From an uncultured Bacilli bacterium (lineage in GTDB: Bacteria; Bacillota_I; Bacilli_A; RF39; UBA660), in NCBI GenBank assembly GCA_934177545.1, contig CAKPPI010000016.1:1-17343 (forward strand): a stretch of DNA of 17,343 nt, read 5' to 3'. The notes beneath the pieces were generated by a model. The model was not told the origin of the DNA, did not search any database, and saw nothing but the letters and a program-made list of their open reading frames with translations. This document shows positions 5,655 to 12,647 of this stretch, one piece after another; positions within the stretch are counted from its first letter, which is position 1, and the number at the start of each line of letters is the position of its first letter. A program made the position numbers and the translations under genes.

Positions 5655-6160
5655 AAGAAAAGTTTAATACAAGTGATTTATATCTAGCAGAAGTAAAATA
5701 TGCCGATAAAGAAAAAGGAATAGAAGTGATGGAACCTATTTCCTATGCTTTTGTTTATCATCAAGATAATTCTTTTTATAATGTTATTACCAAAGAAGAA
5801 CATCCAACTTATGAAAGAGTACCTTATCCTAATAGAACTATAGATGGAGAAGATTATGGGACTAAGGTTAAATTACTTAATAATATTGATATTACTGGTG
5901 AATGTTATTTATTAATTAGTAATTGTAAAGCTTTATTTAAAGAAGATAAGGTTAGTAAAGATACAATTGATGAGTATATTTTAAATTCAACATATTATTT
6001 TAAAGATAGAGTTGGTATAGCAATAAATAGATTAACAGAGTTAAAACAACCATTTAAAATGTTTAGAATAATTAAAAATGAATATAGTAAAAAAGAAGAA
6101 ACAGATGAATATTTTAGAGAAAGAGAGATAAGTAGACAGAAGGTGAAACAATGGAAATAA
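5651..6160 (+). CDS. Unknown protein embedded in the suf operon
   Basis: This gene encodes 169 residues. It starts at ATG 5651, overlapping the sufU stop by 4 bases with GGAG just upstream (5639-5642), and ends 10 bases inside sufB, so it is translationally tied to both. It has no signal peptide, membrane span or cysteine motif; the cysteines in GECYLLISNCKALF are isolated. Recognisable stretches are PISYAFVYHQDNSFYNVIT, ERVPYPNRTIDGEDYGTKV and a charged C-terminus. No standard suf component (SufA, SufT, SufE, NfuA) fits. The location suggests an accessory or regulatory role in Fe-S assembly, but it could also be an unrelated passenger. Confidence 0.85.
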   Translation: MKEKFNTSDLYLAEVKYADKEKGIEVMEPISYAFVYHQDNSFYNVITKEEHPTYERVPYPNRTIDGEDYGTKVKLLNNIDITGECYLLISNCKALFKEDKVSKDTIDEYILNSTYYFKDRVGIAINRLTELKQPFKMFRIIKNEYSKKEETDEYFREREISRQKVKQWK

Positions 6161-7461
6161 AAGGTTTATCAAAAGAAAATATTGTTAGTATTTCTAATCA
6201 TAAAGGAGAAGATAGTTGGGTAAAAGACTATAGATTAGAGGCATATAAACAATTTGAAAGTATGAGTGATAAACTACCATTTGGACCGGATTTTAAACTT
6301 GAATTTGATAAGATAACTTATTATAAGTCACAAGATGACACCCTAAGAAATGATTGGAATCAAGTTTTAAAACCTGTTAAAGAAGAACTAGAAAACTTAG
6401 GTGTACTTGAGAGTGAACGTCATATGGGTGGTATGGGTGTTCAATATGAAAGTGAAGTTATTTATCATAAGATGTTAGATGAGTTAGAGTCTAAACATGT
6501 TATCTTTACCTCTATTGAAGATGCCTTAAAGAATCATAAAGATATAGCTTTAAAATATTTTGGGAAGATAGTGTCTTTTAAAGAAAATAAGTATGCAGCT
6601 TTAAATAGTAGTGTTTTCTCTGGTGGAAGTTTCATCTACATTCCTCCTCATACTAAACTAGATAGACCACTTCAAAGTTATTTTAGAATAAATAGTAAAA
6701 ATATGGGTCAGTTTGAGCGAACCTTAATTATTGTAGATGATGATAGTGAACTACATTATATAGAAGGATGTACTGCTCCTACTTATAGTGAAGATTCACT
6801 TCATGCAGCTGTTGTAGAAATTTATGTTGGTAAAAATAGTAAATGCCGTTATACTACAATTCAAAACTGGGCTCCTAATGTTTATAACTTAGTTACTAAA
6901 AGAGCATTAGTAGATACTAATGGAACAATGGAATGGATTGATGGCAATATTGGTAGTAAACTTACCATGAAATATCCTTGTTGTATCTTAAAAGGAGATA
7001 ATAGCAGAGGAACTTGTGTAACTATTTCTTTAGCAAGTTCTAATCAAGACCAAGATACAGGAGCTAGAATGATTCATCTAGGAAATAATACTAAAAGTAA
7101 TATTATTTCTAAGAGTATAGCAAGAAATGGTGGTAATGCTACTTATAGAGGAAAAGTAAGAATAGATAGTAAGGCACAAGATGCCGAAGCAATGGTTAAA
7201 TGTGATACCTTAATACTAGATGCTAAAAGTAAAAGTGATACTATTCCTACTAATATTGTAGAAAATACAACTTCTAGCTTAGAGCATGAAGCAACAGTAT
7301 CAAAGATAAGTGATGATAACTTATTCTATCTAATGAGTAAAGGAATACCTAAAGAAAAGTGTGAAGAACTAATAGTTTTAGGCTTTCTAGAAGAGTTTAG
7401 AGAAGAATTACCAATGGAATATGCCGTTGAATTAAATCAGTTAATAAAAAGGAATCTTTAG
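6151..7461 (+). CDS. sufB: SufB, Fe-S cluster scaffold
   Basis: This gene encodes 436 residues, close to the usual 465. AGAAGGTGAA precedes ATG 6151. Family signatures are VFSGGSFIYIPPHTKLDRPL (155-174), EGCTAPTYSEDSLHAAVVE (205-223), CRYTTIQNWAPNVYNL (232-247), and C351 in VKCDTLILDAKSKSDTIP. The last of these matches the SufB cysteine thought to receive sulfur, and the LEHEAT motif (377-382) contains the partner glutamate. The C-terminus is LFYLMSKGIPKEKCEELIVL, with LPMEYAVELNQ after it. With SufC and SufD it forms the scaffold on which Fe-S clusters are built. It is last in the operon, and the terminator overlaps its stop codon. Confidence 0.97.
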   Translation: MEIKGLSKENIVSISNHKGEDSWVKDYRLEAYKQFESMSDKLPFGPDFKLEFDKITYYKSQDDTLRNDWNQVLKPVKEELENLGVLESERHMGGMGVQYESEVIYHKMLDELESKHVIFTSIEDALKNHKDIALKYFGKIVSFKENKYAALNSSVFSGGSFIYIPPHTKLDRPLQSYFRINSKNMGQFERTLIIVDDDSELHYIEGCTAPTYSEDSLHAAVVEIYVGKNSKCRYTTIQNWAPNVYNLVTKRALVDTNGTMEWIDGNIGSKLTMKYPCCILKGDNSRGTCVTISLASSNQDQDTGARMIHLGNNTKSNIISKSIARNGGNATYRGKVRIDSKAQDAEAMVKCDTLILDAKSKSDTIPTNIVENTTSSLEHEATVSKISDDNLFYLMSKGIPKEKCEELIVLGFLEEFREELPMEYAVELNQLIKRNL

Positions 7462-7488
7462 AAAATTTTTTTCTAAGATGCCTTTTTT
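7446..7488 (+). terminator. Intrinsic terminator of the suf operon
   Basis: AAAAAGGAATCTTTAGAAAA (7446-7465) pairs with TTTTCTAAGATGCCTTTTTT (7469-7488) apart from a mismatch and a bulge, and the stem ends in a T tract. The left arm contains the sufB TAG stop codon. Confidence 0.8.
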
Positions 7489-7493
7489 GTATT

Positions 7494-7607
7494 TTCGACC
7501 TAAAACTACCCCTAGATTTTGCAAATTCGGGGGTCGAATTTAACAAAACACCCAAAAATGAAGGGGGAATTTGTAAAATTGCCTGTTTGCAATGAGTATA
7601 TTCATTG
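7494..7607. promoter_or_regulatory. Nested inverted repeats upstream of ssb
   Basis: Four pairings are visible. TTCGACC (7494-7500) pairs with GGTCGAA (7532-7538). ACCCC (7508-7512) pairs with GGGGT (7530-7534). ATTTTGCAAATTC (7516-7528) pairs with GAATTTGTAAAAT (7567-7579), with one mismatch. CAATGA (7590-7595) pairs with TCATTG (7602-7607). Some pairings exclude each other, as in switching RNAs, but this can also be a protein-binding or transfer-origin-like region. TATATT at 7597-7602 may be the ssb -10, although the best -35 (TTGTAA 7571-7576) is 20 bases away. No match to a known riboswitch is recognised. Confidence 0.4.
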
Positions 7608-7638
7608 TGTTAGAGTAGCTACTTGAAAGGAGGATCCT

Positions 7639-7986
7639 ATGCTTAATGAAATAATTCTAGTAGGAAGATTAACCAACAACATTATTGTAAATACTACTGA
7701 TAATGGCAAAAAGATTGGTAATTTAACCCTAGCTGTTCCAAGAAGTTTTAAAAATATGGACGGACTATATGAAACTGATTTTATCCCATGTATTCTTTGG
7801 GAAGAGAAAGCAACTCTTGCTAAAGATTATTGTCATACTGGTGATATAGTAGGAATTAAAGGTAGATTACAATCAAGAATTGTTGAAACTGAACAGGGTA
7901 AAAGAAATCAGTTAGAAGTAGTAGCTGAAAGACTAACATTCCTATCAAGCAAAAAAGTAAGTGATGTCAAAAAAAATGATATTTAG
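7639..7986 (+). CDS. ssb: Short single-stranded DNA-binding protein
   Basis: This gene encodes 115 residues. AAAGGAGG stands 6 bases before ATG 7639. The protein is an OB fold of the SSB type: MLNEIILVGRLTNNI at the start, NLTLAVPRSFKNMDG, ETDFIPCILWEEKATLAKDY and GDIVGIKGRLQSR. Bacterial SSB normally runs to 150-180 residues with a disordered tail ending in an acidic DDDIPF-like tip that docks repair proteins. Here the protein ends KKVSDVKKNDI, without that tip. The length is like the second, competence-type SsbB of Bacillus or the small SSBs of mobile elements. It is probably an accessory SSB, not the main replicative one; the main ssb between rpsF and rpsR is not in this window. Confidence 0.9.
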   Translation: MLNEIILVGRLTNNIIVNTTDNGKKIGNLTLAVPRSFKNMDGLYETDFIPCILWEEKATLAKDYCHTGDIVGIKGRLQSRIVETEQGKRNQLEVVAERLTFLSSKKVSDVKKNDI

Positions 7987-8048
7987 TTAAAAATAGCCTT
8001 TAACTACAACAAAGTTAATTATCTGTAAACTTATGTGGAAAAAGTAAG

Positions 8049-8079
8049 CCACCTAGTATATAATATATATCCGAGGTGG
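8049..8079 (+). promoter_or_regulatory. Inverted repeat over the XRE promoter and ribosome site
   Basis: CCACCT (8049-8054) pairs with AGGTGG (8074-8079). TATAAT (8059-8064) lies between the arms and the right arm is the ribosome site of the XRE gene. The -35 is weak (TGGAAA 8036-8041, 17-base spacer). The arms may be the repressor's own operator. In a transcript reading through from ssb they would hide the ribosome site. Confidence 0.45.
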
Positions 8080-8084
8080 TAAAA

Positions 8085-8429
8085 ATGCTATTGGCAAAAA
8101 GAATTAAAGAGTTAAGAAATAAAAAAGACTTAACTCAAGAAGAGTTAGGAAAACTAATTAATGTGACAAAAGTGAGCATTTGTTGCTATGAAAACGGAAC
8201 AAGAGTACCGTCCTTAGAAACAATAGTAGCCCTAGCAGATATTTTTGAAGTAAGTTTAGATGATTTACTAGGAAGAGAAATGGAAATAGTAGTTAAGAAA
8301 AGAAGAACAAGAATGGCTATAGAAGAAGTAGAGTTTATTAGAGAAATAAGAAAATCAGAAAGAGTATTTCACTTATTAACAACTAATCCTAAAAGATGTG
8401 CTTCTTTAATTGAAAAAAAGTTAAGTTGA
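8085..8429 (+). CDS. XRE/Cro-CI-type transcriptional regulator
   Basis: This gene encodes 114 residues. ATG 8085 is chosen because GAGGTGG (8073-8079) precedes it; the earlier in-frame GTG 8076 is part of that site. Residues 3-60 form a complete HTH_3 domain: LAKRIKELRNKKDLTQEELG, then KLINVTKVSICCYENGTRVP with the recognition helix, SLETIVALADIFEVSLDDLL. The C-terminal 50 residues are basic and helical (VKKRRTRMAIEEVEFIREIR) and are not a known ligand domain. It probably binds DNA as a dimer. Likely targets are its own promoter, where an inverted repeat is seen, or the pyrimidine phosphorylase gene 50 bases downstream. It is not linked to visible phage genes. Confidence 0.9.
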   Translation: MLLAKRIKELRNKKDLTQEELGKLINVTKVSICCYENGTRVPSLETIVALADIFEVSLDDLLGREMEIVVKKRRTRMAIEEVEFIREIRKSERVFHLLTTNPKRCASLIEKKLS

Positions 8430-8479
8430 AAGACTAGTATTTCTTTCTCTTTTTTTTTATAATAAAAATGGTGATAATA

Positions 8480-9703
8480 GTGATAAAGGAAATAATTGAA
8501 AAGAAGAAAAATAAGGGAGAATTAACTAAAGAAGAATTAGAAGCAATGTTTAATGGTTATCTTCATGATGAAGTAAAGGATTATCAGATGAGTGCTTTAT
8601 TAATGGCAATATGTTTAAATGATATGACTGATAAAGAAACTGTAATGTTAACAGATATCTTTCTAAATAGTGGAGAAAGACTAGATTTGTCTTTTATTGA
8701 TGGAATAAAGGTAGATAAACACTCAACAGGGGGAGTGGGTGATAAAACAACTCTAATAATAGGACCAATAGTAGCAAGCTGTAATGTACCTTTTATAAAG
8801 ATGAGTGGAAGAGGTTTAGGATTTACTGGTGGTACTATTGACAAGTTAGAAAGCATTGAAGGATTTAAAGTTGATTTAACGGAAGAAGAAATAGAAAAAC
8901 AAGCGAAAGATATCAATATTGTAGTAACTTCTCAGACCAAAGACTTAACACCTCTTGATAAGAAAGTATATGCTTTACGAGATGCTACCTCAACAACAGA
9001 GAGTATTCCTTTAATTGCAAGTAGTATTATGAGTAAGAAAATAGCAGGGGGAGCAGATAAGATAGTTATAGATATAAAAGTAGGAGAAGGAGCTTTATTG
9101 AAAGATAGAGAAGAAGCAAAACGTCTTGGTAAGTTATTAATAGAAATAGGTAAAAGCTATAATAGGGAAGTAGTAACTATTTATTCTGATATGAATACAC
9201 CTCTTGGTAAAACGATAGGTAATAAACTAGAAGTAATAGAAGCTATAAAAGTATTAAAAGGATTAGAGAAAGGTTCTCTTTATGATGAATGTGTAATTCT
9301 TGCTAGTAACTTAATTTCACTTGCTAAAAATATATCAATAGATGATGCAAAATCTGAAGTAATAGATAGTATTAATAGCTTAAAAGCTTATCAAAAGTTT
9401 TGTGAATTTATTACTTATCAACATGGTAGTATAGATAACTTAAAAATAGAAGATGAGGAGATAATTATAAGAGCAAATAAAGAAGGTACTATAAAAAAGA
9501 TACATGCTTTAGAAGTAGCAAAACTTTCTTATAATCTAGGAGCAGGAAGATGCAGTAAAGAAGAAGAAATTGATTATGATGCTGGAGTTTATTTAGAAAA
9601 AGAAATAGGAGATAAAGTTAAACCAGGTGATGTCTTAATGAGACTTTATACCAAGAAAAAGTTAGATACTATTAATATAGATAAAATATTTGAAATTGGA
9701 TAA
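8480..9703 (+). CDS. pdp: Pyrimidine-nucleoside phosphorylase
   Basis: This gene encodes 407 residues, slightly shorter than the usual 430-440. GTG 8480 is preferred over ATG 8468 because GGTGAT (8470-8475) precedes it and MIKEIIEKKKNKGELTKEEL then aligns with the family N-terminus. The same GGTGATAnTAGTG arrangement starts sufC. The phosphate-binding site is VDKHSTGGVGDKTTL (78-92), followed by KMSGRGLGFTGGTIDKLES (107-125) and LRDATSTTESIPLIASSIMS (166-185). H81, R167, S182 and K186 occupy the substrate positions known from thymidine phosphorylase. The enzyme splits uridine or thymidine with phosphate, releasing base and pentose-1-phosphate for salvage. It seems a single-gene unit after the XRE gene, with a T-rich stretch (8450-8458) between them. 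Confidence 0.95.
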   Translation: MIKEIIEKKKNKGELTKEELEAMFNGYLHDEVKDYQMSALLMAICLNDMTDKETVMLTDIFLNSGERLDLSFIDGIKVDKHSTGGVGDKTTLIIGPIVASCNVPFIKMSGRGLGFTGGTIDKLESIEGFKVDLTEEEIEKQAKDINIVVTSQTKDLTPLDKKVYALRDATSTTESIPLIASSIMSKKIAGGADKIVIDIKVGEGALLKDREEAKRLGKLLIEIGKSYNREVVTIYSDMNTPLGKTIGNKLEVIEAIKVLKGLEKGSLYDECVILASNLISLAKNISIDDAKSEVIDSINSLKAYQKFCEFITYQHGSIDNLKIEDEEIIIRANKEGTIKKIHALEVAKLSYNLGAGRCSKEEEIDYDAGVYLEKEIGDKVKPGDVLMRLYTKKKLDTINIDKIFEIG

Positions 9704-9784
9704 AAGACATATGAGAATAGTATTTGATAAAAAACTTTACACTATCAATACACATGTATATTAGGTAAATTAATCGATTTTTGG

Positions 9785-9806
9785 AAATATCTTGAAAAAG
9801 ATATTT
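9785..9806 (+). terminator. AT-rich hairpin, possible weak terminator after pdp
   Basis: AAATATCTT (9785-9793) and AAGATATTT (9798-9806) are perfect inverted copies around a GAAA loop, followed by TTCTTT. It overlaps the -35 of the next promoter, so it may be a terminator, an operator, or both. The rest of 9704-9784 shows no gene. Confidence 0.35.
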
Positions 9807-9820
9807 TTCTTTGCTATACT
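9792..9820 (+). promoter_or_regulatory. Promoter of the surface-protein operon
   Basis: TTGAAA (9792-9797), a 17-base spacer and TATACT (9815-9820) with a TGC extension make a strong sigma-A promoter. The motif TTGCTATACT is shared almost exactly with the promoter at 15356-15384. Confidence 0.75.
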
Positions 9821-9845
9821 TTATCCATAAGGTAAGGTGATATAT

Positions 9846-11384
9846 ATGGGTACTAAAAGTACACGAAAAAAAGTTATAAAAAAGACTTCCACAGATTTGG
9901 AATTTGAAAAAGCTAAAAAAAATGTTAAAGTGATTGGTATTGTTGCTACTATTTTTCTATTTATCTTAGTAATAATAGGTTTTTTAACTATGGGAAAACC
10001 ATCTTATGCTGCATTACTTGAATCACTTCCAAACACGTTTACTAGTAAACTAGGAAAAAATCCTAAATGTACTGATGGTGAGGTGTCAGAAGCATGTAAT
10101 ATGCTAAGAGAAATTGGAACTATTGATATTGATTATGACTTTAAAGCTAGTTATGATAATAAACTTACTGATTTATTTTGTATTGAACACATGAAATCGA
10201 TGAGTACTAGTGTTAACTATACTAAAGATAAATCAGTATTAGATACTTATCCAGGAATCGTATATATTCTAGATAATAATGATTTTGATACATCTAAAGG
10301 TACTTGTAAATCACTTAGAACTTGTACTGATTCACAATTAAATGAATATTTAACACAAATAGCTATTTGGTGGTATATAGATAAAGTCAATGGTTGTGAT
10401 GATGATAAAAACTATTCAAGCAAAGGAACTTTGTCAAATATCACTGAAGACAATGATGGAAATGGTAAATATGATTCCAGTAAAAATTATGCGTATTATA
10501 ACAATTTATCAGTACTTGACAAACAGGCTATAAAAACAAGTAAATATGCTAGTAAAATAGACTCATTAGTTAATGGAGCATTAGCCTATAAAGGAGATAC
10601 TTCTACTCCAAATATAACATTACCATCAAAAGATAGTATTACTTATACAGTAGATGGTAGTAATATTGTTACTAATGCAATAACACCTAATAGTACCTCA
10701 GGAAGCTTTTCTAGTTATACTGTAACAGTAAATAATAGTAATGTTAAAGTACTTAATACAAATTTAGTAGAACAAACTACTTTTGGAAAAGGTGAGTCAT
10801 TCATCATATCTATGCCTACATCTCTTGCTAATAATAATGAAATATCAGTTGATGTTAGTGTAGAAGGAAACTTTAGTAAAAAAGATGCGTTCTTTTATAA
10901 ACCAACAAGCACTTCATTACAAACTACAGTATTAGGAGTAATTAATAATTCTAAAGAAAAAGCTAATCTAAATTTAACTTATCAAATAGAATTAGGAAAA
11001 GGTCAATTCCGTAAAATTAATGCTGAAACTGGTGAATATGTTCAAAATGCAGTTTTATCAATAATAGATTCTAAAGGAACTACTGTTAGTACTTTTGAAA
11101 CAGGGGATAAAGATACAATTATTACACTACCAGTTGGTAAATATACTGTAACAGAAACAAAAATACCTGATGGATATAGTGCTGAGAAAACAACTTATGA
11201 GTTTGAAATTAATAAAGATGAAATAACAGAAGTAGTTTTAAATAATACAAAACTAATTGATGTTCCAGATACAAAAATTTCAATGAATTATGTTTATGGT
11301 ATTGGAGCAGCAGTAGTTATTGTTGGTATTATCTTCATAGTAATAGCTAATAAATCTTCTAATGAAAAAAAGAAGAAAAATTAA
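9846..11384 (+). CDS. Thioester-domain surface adhesin with SpaA-like domain and VPDTK anchor
   Basis: This gene encodes 512 residues; AAGGTGAT precedes ATG 9846. A lysine-rich tail (1-28), a hydrophobic segment (29-48) and SYA (53-55) form a long signal peptide. Residues about 90-250 resemble a thioester domain: C112 in LFCIEH and Q171 in LTQIAIWWYI would form the internal Cys-Gln bond used to couple covalently to host targets. Residues 251-383 are a Ser/Thr/Asn-rich stalk. Residues 384-468 are a SpaA/prealbumin-like pilin domain (KINAETGEYVQNAVLSI, LPVGKYTVTETKIPDGY), where K390, E437 and N466 or N467 could make an isopeptide bond. The end has VPDTK (473-477), a hydrophobic helix and KSSNEKKKKN, a cell-wall sorting signal with VPDTK replacing LPXTG. 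The sortase gene follows and overlaps by 23 bases. Confidence 0.85.
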   Translation: MGTKSTRKKVIKKTSTDLEFEKAKKNVKVIGIVATIFLFILVIIGFLTMGKPSYAALLESLPNTFTSKLGKNPKCTDGEVSEACNMLREIGTIDIDYDFKASYDNKLTDLFCIEHMKSMSTSVNYTKDKSVLDTYPGIVYILDNNDFDTSKGTCKSLRTCTDSQLNEYLTQIAIWWYIDKVNGCDDDKNYSSKGTLSNITEDNDGNGKYDSSKNYAYYNNLSVLDKQAIKTSKYASKIDSLVNGALAYKGDTSTPNITLPSKDSITYTVDGSNIVTNAITPNSTSGSFSSYTVTVNNSNVKVLNTNLVEQTTFGKGESFIISMPTSLANNNEISVDVSVEGNFSKKDAFFYKPTSTSLQTTVLGVINNSKEKANLNLTYQIELGKGQFRKINAETGEYVQNAVLSIIDSKGTTVSTFETGDKDTIITLPVGKYTVTETKIPDGYSAEKTTYEFEINKDEITEVVLNNTKLIDVPDTKISMNYVYGIGAAVVIVGIIFIVIANKSSNEKKKKN

Positions 11385-12036
11385 TAAAAAAGACCAACTT
11401 CTTCTAGTTGGTCTTTTCTTCCTTTTAATAGGAATATTAGTAATGGTTTATATTCCTATTAAAACTATTAAGGCTAAAGTATTTAGTGAAATGAAATTAG
11501 CTATTTATCAAGATGAAATAAATGAAGATAATGAAACTATAAATGATATAGGAACTAGTAAAATAGAACAACCAACTACCAATAATACACAAACGGAAAA
11601 CAATAATAATGATACACCTAAATCAAGTGTTTCATATACATATATTGGTCAATTAAGTATTCCTAAAATTAAATTTAAAAGAGGATTTGTAAAAAAAGAA
11701 TCTAAGTATAACAATATCGAATACAATGTTGCTATTGCTAAAGAGGCAGATTACCCTGACGTCAAGAATGGAAATTTCATTCTAATGGCTCATTCAGGAG
11801 ATGCTCCAATATCTTTTTTTGAACCACTCTATAAATTAGAACTAGGAGATATTGCTACGGTTAGTTATAATGCTAAAGCATATTACTATCAACTAGTAAA
11901 AACTTACCAAGTAGAAAAAACTGGAAAGATTGCTATTTATCGTGATTATAATAAAAAAACATTAACATTAATAACCTGTACTCATGATGATTTAACTAAG
12001 CAAAGTGTTTATATTTTTGAACAAACAAATGAATAG
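11362..12036 (+). CDS. Sortase family transpeptidase
   Basis: This gene encodes 224 residues from ATG 11362. No good ribosome site is visible, so coupling with the adhesin gene is likely. The next in-frame ATG (11431) would remove most of the membrane anchor. Residues 13-32 are a membrane segment, 45-90 an Asn/Thr-rich linker, and 94-224 the sortase barrel: YIGQLSIPKIKFKRGFVKKE, FILMAHSGDAPISFFEPLY with H144, and TLTLITCTHDD with C206. The usual catalytic arginine after the cysteine is not present; K213 lies near that place. It should attach the adjacent VPDTK protein to the cell wall or polymerise it. The subclass is uncertain, closest to the B/D-like groups by general look. A terminator-like hairpin lies in codons 9-20. 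Confidence 0.87.
   Translation: MKKRRKINKKDQLLLVGLFFLLIGILVMVYIPIKTIKAKVFSEMKLAIYQDEINEDNETINDIGTSKIEQPTTNNTQTENNNNDTPKSSVSYTYIGQLSIPKIKFKRGFVKKESKYNNIEYNVAIAKEADYPDVKNGNFILMAHSGDAPISFFEPLYKLELGDIATVSYNAKAYYYQLVKTYQVEKTGKIAIYRDYNKKTLTLITCTHDDLTKQSVYIFEQTNE
11388..11420 (+). terminator. Terminator-like hairpin just after the adhesin stop, inside the sortase ORF
   Basis: AAAAGACCAACT (11388-11399) and AGTTGGTCTTTT (11406-11417) are perfect 12-bp inverted copies around TCTTCT, followed by CTTCCTTTT. It starts 4 bases after the adhesin TAA (11382-11384) and encodes part of the sortase membrane anchor (KDQLLLVGLF). It has all marks of an intrinsic terminator and would reduce transcription of sortase and the genes behind it. 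Confidence 0.65.
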
Positions 12037-12045
12037 GAGGGAAAA

Positions 12046-12639
12046 ATGGATTTAAATATTACTGATAAATTATCGTTGTTTTTAAAATTAAATATCAATT
12101 CATTTCTAGTGATAGAAGAATTACTGATTTTTATAATTATATTAATCTTTTTATTAGTTAATCTAAGGTATAAAAACAATAAAATAAGAATGTTTATTCC
12201 TTTTCTTCTTCTATTTATAGTAAGTTTATGTATATTCCTTTATAGTAGTAGCATCTTATATGTTCTAGAGGAAATAGTAAAAGGAATAATTTATGCTATT
12301 TATTTTCCAAATATAATCTTTTATGTAGTTACAGTTATAATAAGCTTTATTCTTATGATATATACAATACTATCTAATAGACTAACTAATAAAGCAAAAA
12401 TAGTTAATTATTTATTATGTGGTACCCACTTATATCTATTCATTCTATTTATTACTAATTGCCTAGACTTAAATGTATCACTAATAAGACCGTCTAAAAT
12501 ATACAAATATGATGAGCTCTATGTTTTAGTACAAATAAGTCAATTAACATTTGCAGTAAATGTTATTTATCAAGTTGTAAAGAGATTGGTAAGAAAATTG
12601 AAAAATAAGAGTAACAATGATATAATAGACGAGAAATGA
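12046..12639 (+). CDS. Unknown multipass membrane protein
   Basis: This gene encodes 197 residues, with AGGAGG (12035-12040) before ATG 12046. Four hydrophobic segments are evident: about residues 20-40 (FLVIEELLIFIIILIFLLVN), 48-68 (RMFIPFLLLFIVSLCIFLYS), 88-110 (FPNIIFYVVTVIISFILMIY) and 121-141 (VNYLLCGTHLYLFILFITNC). A possible fifth lies near 158-176. The C-terminus is basic (KRLVRKLKNKSNN), as for a cytoplasmic tail. I recognise no family. It starts 9 bases after the sortase gene and ends 4 bases within the overlap leading to the LtaS-like gene, so it belongs to the same operon. It may assist export, anchoring or polymer synthesis, but nothing in the sequence shows which. Confidence 0.8.
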   Translation: MDLNITDKLSLFLKLNINSFLVIEELLIFIIILIFLLVNLRYKNNKIRMFIPFLLLFIVSLCIFLYSSSILYVLEEIVKGIIYAIYFPNIIFYVVTVIISFILMIYTILSNRLTNKAKIVNYLLCGTHLYLFILFITNCLDLNVSLIRPSKIYKYDELYVLVQISQLTFAVNVIYQVVKRLVRKLKNKSNNDIIDEK

Positions 12640-12647
12640 GGTTTGTT

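Noticed and set aside
7494..7607. Confident conjugative transfer origin
   Set aside because: The C-run/G-run hairpin is reminiscent of such sites, but no relaxase or conjugation gene is present and no nic motif can be named. It is kept only as one of several options.
8584..8916. Minus-strand open frame of 110 codons inside pdp
   Set aside because: It is entirely opposite a well-supported enzyme gene, with hydrophobic, low-quality sequence and no start signals.
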